A stretch of 64,000 bases of DNA from Shewanella atlantica (GTDB taxonomy: Bacteria > Pseudomonadota > Gammaproteobacteria > Enterobacterales > Shewanellaceae): NCBI RefSeq assembly GCF_003966265.1, contig NZ_RXNV01000003.1, forward strand, positions 62,001-126,000, given 5' to 3'. The translations under genes and the position numbers were made by a program. Positions 38,080 to 47,033 of the stretch are shown here, piece by piece (position 1 is the stretch's first letter; the number at the start of each line of letters is the position of its first letter). The notes under the pieces were generated by a model. It had not been told where the DNA came from, did not search any database, and saw only the letters and a list, made by a program, of their open reading frames with translations.

Positions 38080-38250
38080 GACGGAACGTTCACAAGCTCA
38101 CTGACGGTAAGAGCTAATGCAGAGACAGAACGCTGCGCTTACGGTTGACGGAACGTTCGCAAGCTCACTGACGGAATGGCCTATGGCCACTGGATAACTG
38201 CATTTCATCCATGAGGAAAATGTCCGTTCCGTGAGCGAAGCGTTCCGTAG
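38080..38250. repeat. GGAACGTTCGC-family repeats between the SLBB gene and the four-helix-bundle gene
   Basis: Two direct copies of TTGACGGAACGTTCRCAAGC (near 38084 and 38145) and an inverted piece TCCGTGAGCGAAGCGTTCCG near 38224. It contains no gene. It lies within the transcript from the SLBB gene to wzz. Confidence 0.8.
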
Positions 38251-38275
38251 CCGCTTGCGGCGTTCATCTTAGATT

Positions 38276-41011
38276 CTAAAGATTAGCGACTGTGGCAAAT
38301 GCGACTGCGGTGTTGTAGATGATGCTGGTGACTTGTGTCCATAGGGTCAAGTTATCTTTGTACTCGGTATCAAGCGGTACAATAATGGTGTCACCTGGTT
38401 GTAGATTGTCTTCGCTACTGAACCACATTGAGCTGGATGGCATCATCACAGAGCCATCTGCTTTAATGACATAGGTTCTGTCATCATCGGCTCGCTCTTT
38501 AACCCCACCAGACATATTCAGATATTGGTCAAGAGTTAAACCTTGTTTAAATCTATGAGTCGCTGCATGTTGGACTTCGCCCATCACAGCAATGGTTTGT
38601 TTGGTAGATGGTACGTATAAGATATCTGAATCTTCTAATTGAAGGTCTGCTTGTTCGATACCGACTGAGATTGCAGACAGATCAACAACCAAACGGCCTA
38701 CCGCTGTTATATTCTCAAGATCGGTTAGCATCATCTGAGCATCAGAGTAATTAATTACGTTGCCGTCTTTAGATACTCCGCGGGTTGCGATATCGCGGCG
38801 TAGCTGATCCGCAAGCTTTTTAATTTCTAACTGCTCTTGCTGGCGAACCGACTCTCTAACGAAAACTGAAGATGGAAGGTATGCATATTCTGTAAAACCT
38901 CCGGCGCGATGTACGACTTCTTTAAGCGTCTCACCACGGCGGATATTGTAGATACCCGGGAATTTAACCTCACCGCGGATCTCGACAGACTTATTTTCTT
39001 GCCATGAAGGCGTCGTCATTACCGTTAATATATCTCGGCCTTTCAAAGTGACATTGGCACTGGCATCATTTTGCAGCGCACGACTTAGCTCAATGTCGAC
39101 ATGACTGATCGTAGAACCTTCGGTAGTTGATGAAGTACTTGTCAGCTCAGCCCTTGCAGCATAAGCTCCCTCTTGTAAACCACCACCGGCGACAACTAAA
39201 TCATTCAATTTAGCGCCTTTAGCTAACGGGTATATTCCTGGATGACGCACCTTGCCGTTTATCGCTACGACCTTAACATTACTTCCTGATTGTCCTTGGT
39301 CGATAAGTTTGGTTACGACAGGATATAGCAGCTCACTTCTGCTCATCACCCCACTTAGTTTAATCAGGTCTTTATCTTCATACATGTTCGCCAACATCTT
39401 GTTGACTTCACCTTTTATCGCAGCGGCGTCATCATCAATATTCTCTTTACCTACAACCACTCCGCCGACTTGCGAACGTTGTTGTAATTTGTTCCTGTTT
39501 AGCTGGTCGAAACCAGATTTAAAAATGTCAGTACCAAGCAGTGAATCCCCTGATAACGCCTTAACTTTTGCTAAACGTTGTTTAACTAACTTATTAAGCT
39601 CGTATCGGTTTTGGGCCGCATCATTGTAATTGAAGAGAATGACTCTATCTCTAGCTTGTAAAAGTAGGTCTTGCGAGGCCAACTTATCGTTAATCGCCTT
39701 AGCCGGCTGGAATTGATAAACCTCAATATCGCCATACTGATTTAATTCTCTGACTACGACTCCATAGTCAAGATCTGCGCTTGAGGCTACGTCTCCCCAA
39801 AGTGAAGGAAGCAGATCACTGATTTTTTGCCCCTGGTACCACTGGTATTTACCGGGCCTGACTACAGCACCTATAACTGTGATTGCATCTTTAAATTGAT
39901 TCGATGCCCCTTTTACTCTGACTAAGTCCCCAGCATGTGCTCGTGCGCTTTTACCTTTAGCAGATTTTAGATCTACGTTAATGATGCTTTTAAGCCCTTT
40001 GTCATTAAAGCGTTCGACGCTGGTGCTTTGCGGGTAAGCTCCAGGCTTGAATCCCGCAGCCATTTGAATGATGTCTGCCATCTCTTCATTGGCCTTAAGT
40101 TCGTAAACAGCTGGCCGACGAACCTCTCCGGTGACACTTATAAGGCCACCTACCGACGGTATGAATACAACATCGCCGGAGCGCAAACGCAGATCGCCTG
40201 ATGCATCTCCTCGCATAAGGAGGTCATATAGATCCATACTGCCAACGAGCTTACCGTTTCGTTTTAATTTGATGTTTCGAAGTGAGCCAATTTCATTAAC
40301 TCCACCTGCAACGAACAAGGCTTGAGTAATGGTCGACAGGCTTGAGACTGTATATGAACCTGGCTTGTAAGCATCACCAGCTACAAAAATTCGTATAGAA
40401 CGCAATTCACCCATGGTGATGTTAGATTCGATACCTATCATCTGCTGTTGAATTCGAGAAGTAAGCAGCTCCCGAAGCTCGGCAAATGTTAAGCCGTTAA
40501 CCGATATAGGCCCCAGTTCAGGAAATTGAATCACGCCTTCGCGGTTTATGACGAGATCATATTCATTGTTGTCTTTACCATATAACTGAACTTTTATGTT
40601 ATCGCCCGGCCCCACCAGATATTCACTTGGCACTGGGATATCGGAAACAGGAGCAAAAGTCGATGGCTCTCCTTGAAAGAGATCGTATCCAAATCGTTTT
40701 AACTCATTTTTGTTTGAGTCCTGTTTAAAATCGAGAGAGTTTTTTGCTTGAGTTGATTGATCAATGACGTTGTTAGTTGACGCTCTTGGCGCGACTACTT
40801 GAGGATTTTCTATCTGTTGTTGGGCTGTAGAGCCACCTAACATAGAAGGGTCTATACCATATTGTTTAGCGAGTCTTTGCTGTTCAGAAGCAGGCAAGTT
40901 TTTAAACTGCTCTATCATCTGTGGAGAAGGCATAGCAGCTTGTGCCTGCGCGCCTAACAAAACTAAGGCACTGATGCCTGCAATAACAATTTTTCTGGTT
41001 TTGTGTAACAC
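38276..41011 (-). CDS. Large SLBB-domain polysaccharide export protein (Wza-like)
   Basis: A 911-residue secreted protein; residues 1-26 form a type-I signal peptide (IVIAGISALVLLGAQAQA) with no lipobox cysteine. After a Gln/Asn-rich linker, PVPSEYLVGPGDNIKVQLYGKDN (about 125-150) begins the Poly_export domain, then several SLBB repeats recur with the pattern GEVxxPGxYxxxxGxxL (for example RRPAVYELKANEEM, VRPGKYQWYQGQKI, RHPGIYPLAKGAKL, KFPGIYNIRRGETL). It is more than twice the length of E. coli Wza (379). It starts with GTG, GGAG 8 nt upstream. It is the first gene downstream of the ops site and would form or complete the outer-membrane export route. Confidence 0.9.
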   Translation of the reverse strand: MLHKTRKIVIAGISALVLLGAQAQAAMPSPQMIEQFKNLPASEQQRLAKQYGIDPSMLGGSTAQQQIENPQVVAPRASTNNVIDQSTQAKNSLDFKQDSNKNELKRFGYDLFQGEPSTFAPVSDIPVPSEYLVGPGDNIKVQLYGKDNNEYDLVINREGVIQFPELGPISVNGLTFAELRELLTSRIQQQMIGIESNITMGELRSIRIFVAGDAYKPGSYTVSSLSTITQALFVAGGVNEIGSLRNIKLKRNGKLVGSMDLYDLLMRGDASGDLRLRSGDVVFIPSVGGLISVTGEVRRPAVYELKANEEMADIIQMAAGFKPGAYPQSTSVERFNDKGLKSIINVDLKSAKGKSARAHAGDLVRVKGASNQFKDAITVIGAVVRPGKYQWYQGQKISDLLPSLWGDVASSADLDYGVVVRELNQYGDIEVYQFQPAKAINDKLASQDLLLQARDRVILFNYNDAAQNRYELNKLVKQRLAKVKALSGDSLLGTDIFKSGFDQLNRNKLQQRSQVGGVVVGKENIDDDAAAIKGEVNKMLANMYEDKDLIKLSGVMSRSELLYPVVTKLIDQGQSGSNVKVVAINGKVRHPGIYPLAKGAKLNDLVVAGGGLQEGAYAARAELTSTSSTTEGSTISHVDIELSRALQNDASANVTLKGRDILTVMTTPSWQENKSVEIRGEVKFPGIYNIRRGETLKEVVHRAGGFTEYAYLPSSVFVRESVRQQEQLEIKKLADQLRRDIATRGVSKDGNVINYSDAQMMLTDLENITAVGRLVVDLSAISVGIEQADLQLEDSDILYVPSTKQTIAVMGEVQHAATHRFKQGLTLDQYLNMSGGVKERADDDRTYVIKADGSVMMPSSSMWFSSEDNLQPGDTIIVPLDTEYKDNLTLWTQVTSIIYNTAVAFATVANL

Positions 41012-41060
41012 CGGCGTTCTCCATTAAAGAGGTTTTGAGCTATGAATCAAAGGCAAGTGC

Positions 41061-41400
41061 GAACGGTCTAAGACCTACGGAACGCTTTGCTTACAGAATA
41101 CGGATAACAGTTTAGAGCTAAAAGCAAATGCGAACGGTCTATGACCTACGGAACGCTTCGCTGACGGAATACTGGTAAAAGTTTAGAGTTTAGGGCTAAG
41201 AGCAATTGCGAACGGTCTAAGACCTACAGCACGCTTTGCTTACAGAATACGGATAACAGTTTAGAGCTAAAAGCAAACGCGAACGGTCTTCGACCTACGG
41301 AACGCTTTGCTTACAGAATACGGATAACAGTTTAGAGCTAAAAGCTAAGGCGAACGGCCTTCGACCTACGGAACGCTTTGCTTACAGAATACGGAAACAA
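41061..41400. repeat. Five tandem units, about 71 bp, in the leader of the glycan operon
   Basis: Units begin with CGAACGGTCT near 41061, 41132, 41210, 41281 and 41352 (spacings 71, 78, 71, 71) and each contains GACCTACGGAACGCTTTGCT and TACAGAATACGGATAACAG. They are in the transcribed leader between the ops site and the SLBB gene. Confidence 0.93.
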
Positions 41401-41466
41401 CGGAGAGTCACAGGCAAAAAGTCACCAGCGATAAGCTAACCGAAGCGACGTTTTCTGCCTTTCAGA

Positions 41467-41478
41467 CACGCTACCGCC
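41467..41478 (-). promoter_or_regulatory. ops element (RfaH recruitment site)
   Basis: The minus strand reads GGCGGTAGCGTG, identical to the ops core found in JUMPStart leaders of LPS, capsule and other long operons. RfaH binds paused polymerase here and suppresses termination downstream. It is preceded by a small hairpin (TTCGC-ATCAA-GCGAA, 41505-41519). The rfaH gene ends 279 bp upstream. A TATACT sequence at 41627-41632 is a possible -10 box for the operon, but no good -35 is visible. Confidence 0.92.
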
Positions 41479-41756
41479 CATAGGTTACGGCCCCTAAACT
41501 GCCCTTCGCTTGATGCGAAAATTTAATTTTTTAGTGTTTAATTAGCCCGCGCCGCGTGCGGTCAGGGCCAAAAGCGTTGATTTTAATAGGTATGACCAGT
41601 TAAAACCAAACAAAATCGAACACGGGAGTATACCCGAACCAGAAGATAAATGCAGTCTAAGTTATGACCACAACAACCCTTTAAATACTGCGATATACAG
41701 GCAACTTAAAACACACAAATTTAACAGCGATTAGCACGGCTCTAATTTAGTTCTGT

Positions 41757-42293
41757 TTACTTCGGCTTAATGCTGCTTTTAGGCACTGTGACCCGCTTTT
41801 GCTGGCCCATTATTTCAAATAATATATGACAGCGCTTGTCGCCACTTTTTTCGGCAAATATGCCGTCTAAATCAACGAAGGGACCTTCGATAAAGGTGAC
41901 TTTATCTCCTTCTGAAAATTCAGGTGCTACTTCTGGCTTTAGCTGGTTCAGTTCAATATCCGAAGACTCTGACAGTTCAGCAACAAGTTCTCGCTCGCGC
42001 AATTGAATGGCGCTAATAATCTCGTCGTCGATCGGTGTCATCAGCTCTTTACAGCCAACAATTCGGGAAACACCGCGGGTAGAGTGAATACGGCTAACGC
42101 TTGTTACTTGGGGATCGAAATAAGCAAAGAGGTAACAGGGAAATAACGGCGAAGTGCGGACGCTTGTTCGGCCAGCCTTAACCACTTTCTCTGCAATATT
42201 TGGGAGATAGGTATCGATCTGTTGTAGTGCTAAATTTTGCTGTGCACGAGCTTCGCCCCGTGGTTTGCAATATAAGAGATACCAAGCCTTCAT
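41757..42293 (-). CDS. rfaH: Transcription antitermination protein RfaH
   Basis: A 178-residue NusG paralogue. The N-terminal NGN domain shows MKAWYLLYCKPRGEARAQQNL and TSPLFPCYLFAYFD; the C-terminal KOW part is EFSEGDKVTFIEGPFVDLDGIFAEKSG. RKH-type contacts and FPCYLF are RfaH rather than NusG features. An AAAGGA site precedes the ATG. Direct placement upstream of an ops element and a long glycan operon gives a self-contained regulatory unit. Confidence 0.94.
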   Translation of the reverse strand: MKAWYLLYCKPRGEARAQQNLALQQIDTYLPNIAEKVVKAGRTSVRTSPLFPCYLFAYFDPQVTSVSRIHSTRGVSRIVGCKELMTPIDDEIISAIQLRERELVAELSESSDIELNQLKPEVAPEFSEGDKVTFIEGPFVDLDGIFAEKSGDKRCHILFEIMGQQKRVTVPKSSIKPK

Positions 42294-43444
42294 AACATCC
42301 TTTTTGTTGTTGCTTTATATTCGACATTCGAAATTGAATTTATAGCAGCTGCGCTCTACAGCCTTGGGATGCCCTTCTCGTTTATCTGCTAATTTACAAA
42401 CCGTAAATAATACAAAAACTAAAGAAAAAAATATCAGCAACAATGAAAAATATGACGTGACATCCCATTCACGGGCTGGATACTACCAAAGGAGTTTAGC
42501 TTTTGGAACTGAAAAGTTGCGATTTGGTTTACATTAGATTCCCCTTACTAACGCATTGTTTACTTAATGCGCAGGCGTGTCGAGTTATTGGTTTACGACC
42601 GTTTGTTGACGCTATATTTTACAAATTAAATTTAAAGATTCGGGGCTAAAGCCCTCCTACATATGATGGCAATTCTTCTACTTTTTAAGATCGCCTTTGT
42701 TGGTAATACTGAGAGATGCTTCGCGGGAAAAATTAGGAACACTGCGCATCAGGTAGACGCGAGCTTGAACGAACGTAAACAGATTAAAAGATTCGGGGCT
42801 AAAGCCCCTCCTACATTTGCTGGCAGATATTCTACCTTTTAAGATCGCCTTTGTTGGTAATACTGAGAGATGCTTCGCGGGAAAAATTAGGAACACTGCG
42901 CATCAGGTAGACGCGAGCTTGAACAAACGTAAACAGATTTAAAGATTCGGGGCTAAAGCCCCTCCTACCTATGACGGTAGTTCTTCTATTTTTAAGATAA
43001 TGTAGGAGCGGCTTTAGCCGCGATAAACACCCACACGTAAATCCTGCAATTACAAATACTGAAACAGCTCAGATAGGAAGTAACAGCCTTTAGCCGTGAC
43101 ACTAGATTCCAATGAATGATTTTAACACCTCGCCTTCTCGTTATTTTTACAGTTCGACTTGTTTAAATACTCATCACTCGGTTCATCTAAATTGACATTT
43201 GCAGCCTGAAAAGGGTATATAAGGTGGGTTTCGTAGGATTTATAACTTCAAATAGTAAAATATAACAATAGTCTGTGACACACTTGTTAGCGGCCTGGGC
43301 ACATAAAGTTCTTACAATCATAGATTTAATGTAAGCAAGTACCCAATTGGCATGTAAAGTTACAAGACTGTAAAACAAAGTAGTAATATTTTTCTGTGGT
43401 GACATTTGTCCCGCAGGCAATCACAAGCGAAGGTGGAAGACTTA
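42294..43444. other. 1.15-kb intergenic region with a tandem duplication and REPs
   Basis: No gene is supported. A GATTCGGGGCTAAAGCCCCT-type palindrome occurs at 42637, 42790 and 42944, separating two nearly identical copies of a roughly 154-bp block (TTTTTAAGATCGCC onward, near 42682 and 42836). A perfect-stem REP (GCGGCTTTAGCCGC) is at about 43007-43020. The last 400 bp are A+T rich and should hold the peptide-transporter promoter, which I could not pick out. Confidence 0.75.
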
Positions 43445-44914
43445 ATGAGCGTAGCAAAACCCCAGGGGACGATGCTCGGGCATCCGAAGGGATTGTTCCT
43501 GTTGTTTACAACAGAGTTATGGGAACGATTCAGTTATTACGCAATGCGTGCCATTTTGGTGCTGTATTTGGTAGATAAAGTACAAACTGAAGGTGGTCAC
43601 GGTTTAGGTTGGACCAGCGCAGACGCCCTATCCCTCTACGGTACATTTACCGGTTTAGTATATTTAACTCCTCTCATCGGTGGCTGGTTAGCCGATAACT
43701 ATCTTGGTCAACGTCGTGCAATTGTTATCGGTGGTGCCTTGATGGCAGCCGGTCAATTCATTCTTGGTACACCACATGCGTGGGTACAGGGCATGGAGAC
43801 AGAGGTGTTCTATCTTGGTCTTGCCGTATTGATTTTAGGTAACGGCCTGTTTAAGCCAAACATCTCTACCATGGTTGGTGACTTGTATGAAGAAGGTGAT
43901 CATCGTCGTGATGGCGCATTCACTATCTTCTATATGGGTATCAACGTTGGTGCTTTCCTTTCAGGTATCATTGTAGGTTCGGTTGTTAGCGCCTATGACG
44001 GCAACTTCCAGATGGGCTTCATCTGTGCCGGTATTGGTATGGTGCTGTCTCTTATCATCCAGTTTGTGTTCGCACAGAAGTTACTCGGTGATATAGGACG
44101 TTTCCCTGCGGCTAAGCTTGAAAAAGAGAGAGCAGCAGCGGCTGGTGACGTTCGTAAAGAGCCACTAACTAAAGTTGAACGCGACCGCATCAAGGTCATC
44201 ATGATCATGGGTCTGTTCACTATCATCTTCTGGGCTGGTTTCGAGCAAGCCGGTGGTTTGATGAACCTGTTCACCAACGACTTTACCGATCGTATGATTG
44301 GTGGTTGGGAAGTACCGACTACTTGGTTCCAATCATTGAACGCCATGTTCATCGTTATCTTTGCTCCTGTAATCGCCTCTATCTGGATCCGCTTAGGTAA
44401 AAACGAGCCTAACTCTCCGGTTAAGTTTGCCTTAGGTCTGGTACTGCTTGGCATTGGTTTCCTATTCATGATCGGTGCAGTTCTTGAAATGGGCGGTAAC
44501 CCTGATGCTAAGTCAAGCATGTGGTGGTTAGTAGGCGCATACTTCTTCCATACAATGGGTGAGCTTTGTCTGTCTCCTATCGGTCTGTCAATGGTAACTA
44601 AATTGGCTCCGCTTCGTATCGCATCATTAATGATGGGTGCCTGGTTCCTGTTCGTTGCTATGGCAAACAAGATTGGTGGTGTTGTTGGTTCATTCATCGG
44701 ACACGGCGGACCAAAAGAGGAGCAGCTTGCTAACGCAATGTCTATCTTCGCCGGTATCGCAATCACATCGGCTATCTCAGGTATCGTCTTGTACCTTATG
44801 GCTGACAAGCTTGTTGACTGGATGCATGGTGCCGAAGGCCCACATCACACCGAAGAAGAAGCTCTGGAAGAAGAGATGGCAGTTACTGCAGAGCATGAAG
44901 GTATACAGCATTAA
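43445..44914 (+). CDS. Proton-dependent oligopeptide transporter (POT/PTR2 family)
   Basis: A 489-residue inner-membrane symporter for di- and tripeptides with about 14 helices. The POT hallmark FTTELWERFSYYAMRAILVLYLV (ExxER) is at about 21-43, followed by PLIGGWLADNYLGQRRAIVIGG and GNGLFKPNISTMVGDLY. The ATG at 43445, with GGAAG upstream, fits the family better than the upstream TTG at 43406. The last 35 residues are acidic and histidine-containing. It is a single-gene unit ending in a clear terminator. Confidence 0.93.
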   Translation: MSVAKPQGTMLGHPKGLFLLFTTELWERFSYYAMRAILVLYLVDKVQTEGGHGLGWTSADALSLYGTFTGLVYLTPLIGGWLADNYLGQRRAIVIGGALMAAGQFILGTPHAWVQGMETEVFYLGLAVLILGNGLFKPNISTMVGDLYEEGDHRRDGAFTIFYMGINVGAFLSGIIVGSVVSAYDGNFQMGFICAGIGMVLSLIIQFVFAQKLLGDIGRFPAAKLEKERAAAAGDVRKEPLTKVERDRIKVIMIMGLFTIIFWAGFEQAGGLMNLFTNDFTDRMIGGWEVPTTWFQSLNAMFIVIFAPVIASIWIRLGKNEPNSPVKFALGLVLLGIGFLFMIGAVLEMGGNPDAKSSMWWLVGAYFFHTMGELCLSPIGLSMVTKLAPLRIASLMMGAWFLFVAMANKIGGVVGSFIGHGGPKEEQLANAMSIFAGIAITSAISGIVLYLMADKLVDWMHGAEGPHHTEEEALEEEMAVTAEHEGIQH

Positions 44915-44970
44915 AAGAAGATTTGAGACGCTAGGTTCTAGTTCCTAACTCTCAACGCTTCAATCGAACT

Positions 44971-45004
44971 AAAACGCCGCATATTTATATGCGGCGTTTT
45001 TTTT
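44971..45004 (+). terminator. Rho-independent terminator after the peptide transporter
   Basis: ACGCCGCAT / ATGCGGCGT forms a strong stem with an AT-rich loop, followed by eight T and preceded by four A. It lies about 57 bp after the stop codon. Confidence 0.93.
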
Positions 45005-45126
45005 ATGAAAGATTTTAGCCAAGAGTGCCTAGGTTCGAGGACTTAAAGTAATACGTCTCCCTGACGATTCTATTCTAAGGCTGGTAACTCAATTAGAAAC
45101 TTTGCCTATCGCAGAACCTAAGAATT

Positions 45127-45398
45127 TCAGTCTTCCTTGGGCAGGTATTCTGCAGGGCATTCATACACGACCCCTTTGCGAATTTTGATCAAAGCTGCCA
45201 GCATTGCGGATAACTGCTTGGTTTCATCTATCAGGTGTAATGCTTTACCTTTATCGACTAAGCCTACTTCAATAGCGATATATAGCTGTGTAGCCAACTC
45301 TCCGGCTGAGCCTTTGGAATAATAGAGGAATCTTGCTGAATCTTTAGGTGCCCCTCTCTCTTCTCCTTCTGCAATATTGGACAGTATAGAAAGTGCGG
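45127..45398 (-). pseudogene. Remnant of a second four-helix-bundle gene, truncated by a REP array
   Basis: Reading the minus strand from 45398, ALSILSNIAEGEERG is followed after a frame break by PKDSARFLYYSKGSAGELATQLYIAIEVG and a C-terminal helix ending in YLPKED with a TGA at 45127-45129. These are helices 2-4 of the same family as the gene at 37679-38035. The expected N-terminal helix is absent: the coding match stops exactly where REP sequence (GGCTTTAGCCGGG) begins. The frame break lies around 45342-45352. Confidence 0.85.
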
Positions 45399-45846
45399 CT
45401 TTAGCCGGGAATGGGTTTATGACCGATACACAGCTGATTCAGTCGCAGCTAAAAAGATTCGTGGCTAAAGCGCACTCCTACAAGGGAGGGCAAGTTTGTG
45501 AACGATAGTGTAGGACCGGCTTTAGCCGGGAATGGCTTTGTGAACGACGCATAGCTGATTCAATTACAGCTAAAAAAATTCGTGGCTGAAGCACACTCCT
45601 ACAAGGGAGGGCAAGTTGGTGAACGATAGTGTAGGACCGGCTTTAGCCGGGAATGGCTTTGTGACCGATGCATAGCTGCTTCAATTACAGCTAAAAAAAT
45701 TCGTGGCTGAAGCACACTCCTACAAGGGAGGGCAAGTTGGTGAACGATAGTGTAAGACCGGCTTTAGCCGGGAATGGCTTTGTAACCGATGTATAGCTGA
45801 TTCAATTGCAGCTAAAAAGATTCGTGGCTGAAGCACACTCCTACAG
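45397..45846. repeat. Tandem REP array, 121-bp period, about 3.7 units
   Basis: Heads (TGTAGGACCGGCTTTAGCCG) are at 45509, 45630 and 45751; extrapolating one period back gives 45388, and matching sequence starts at about 45397. Each unit has the CCGGCT-type hairpin, a linker with CATAGCTGATTCAATTACAG and a reverse unit TTCGTGGCTGAAGCACACTC. The array fills the space between the truncated four-helix gene and the RssB-like gene. Confidence 0.93.
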
Positions 45847-45849
45847 AGT

Positions 45850-46953
45850 CTAAAATGACAACTGTACATAGCCGCCGGTGGGGGTTTGGGTGTCGTAGAC
45901 GAGACCATGAAACTGGTTTTCGAGTAACATCTGCTTATGGGCGGGCTTACTTGAAGAGATACACAGCTGCTCTCCAGGCATTAAAGTCCTGAACTGAGCA
46001 CTGGGATGCCCCCAATCCAATATTCCAAGCTGTAGAGAGTCTGAGAGCGCGAGAGGGGTTAATCCTTCATTATTTCGGATATAACAACGTAAGCCTTGGC
46101 CGGCTTGCGCTATTGATGCTCTGTATTGGGTTAGCTCAACGACCACGTAGACAATGTCGATGCAGATATCCAGACCTGATTTGGTCATGCGTTCATTGAG
46201 ATAAGTCAGCATGTTGTAGGGTTCGATGATCGCCTGAGTGGTTCCATTGCGGAACAACTTAAGCTTTTGATTAACGAAGCTCTTAAGCAAGACGCTGGCG
46301 AAAGCTGCGCGATTATCCTGCGGGTGAAAATGAGCCATATACATCACAAGGTGTTTATCACCGACATTGACCGTATCGATAAAGTAAGCACTCACCTCAT
46401 CGGTCTTAAACAAGCTGTAGTCAATTTTTGCGGTGAGATAGTTAATCTGTGACGGGGGAAATAACTGCTGCTGAACACTCTTTGCCGCTTCAGCATTTTG
46501 TTCTAAGAGAGCCAGGTTATCTTGCAGCTCCTGATAGGAGAGCTCCTCGATATCCTCGAGCTGGACATCTTTGGTGTGTTTCTCATCGAGGCACTGCTTT
46601 ATCGCATTTTCGATGAGAAACAGATCGGAGACGGGCTTAACTAAGTAATCACTCGCGCCTATACGTAGCGCTTCAACTACATCAGCCATGACCTGATTAC
46701 CCGATATTACGATTGATGGTGTGCGGGGATTTATCTCAGACATCTTCTTGAGCATGACCAGGCCACCCATAATGGGCATACTGAGATCGGCAAGGACAAT
46801 GTCGAATGCTCTTTGCTTAAACTTTTCCAGCCCCTGTTCGCCATCATCGGCTTCGATAACCGTCGCACCGCGGCTATCGAGAAACGACGCAACGATACGA
46901 CGAAAAACAGGATCATCTTCAACGAGTAGAATGATTAAATCTTTTAACGCCAT
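45850..46953 (-). CDS. rssB: RssB-like response regulator
   Basis: A 367-residue protein with a receiver domain (about 1-125; ILLVEDDPVFRRIV, phospho-acceptor Asp56 in LADLSMP, VISG, and KPVSD) and a degenerate PP2C-like output domain. AAKSVQQQLFPPSQ after the receiver is close to the linker of E. coli RssB, the adaptor that delivers sigma-S to ClpXP. The metal residues of an active PP2C/SpoIIE phosphatase are not evident. It lies 80 bp downstream of mlaA in the same direction. A phosphatase-type regulator is the alternative. Confidence 0.7.
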   Translation of the reverse strand: MALKDLIILLVEDDPVFRRIVASFLDSRGATVIEADDGEQGLEKFKQRAFDIVLADLSMPIMGGLVMLKKMSEINPRTPSIVISGNQVMADVVEALRIGASDYLVKPVSDLFLIENAIKQCLDEKHTKDVQLEDIEELSYQELQDNLALLEQNAEAAKSVQQQLFPPSQINYLTAKIDYSLFKTDEVSAYFIDTVNVGDKHLVMYMAHFHPQDNRAAFASVLLKSFVNQKLKLFRNGTTQAIIEPYNMLTYLNERMTKSGLDICIDIVYVVVELTQYRASIAQAGQGLRCYIRNNEGLTPLALSDSLQLGILDWGHPSAQFRTLMPGEQLCISSSKPAHKQMLLENQFHGLVYDTQTPTGGYVQLSF

Positions 46954-47033
46954 ATGGGTCCTTTTTAGAAGGCTCGAGTTCCCGGGTTCTACTATCGGTG
47001 GTCTGGGAACTTCGGCATTTCCCAGGACCTTCT

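Noticed and set aside
41627..41632. TATACT as the promoter of the rfaH-controlled operon
   Set aside because: It lies within a short CGGG...CCCG inverted repeat and no acceptable -35 box is found at the right distance, so it is not listed as a promoter.
43993..44808. A 271-codon open frame on the minus strand opposite the peptide transporter
   Set aside because: It is a shadow of the transporter coding sequence, with no ribosome site and a composition explained by the opposite strand.
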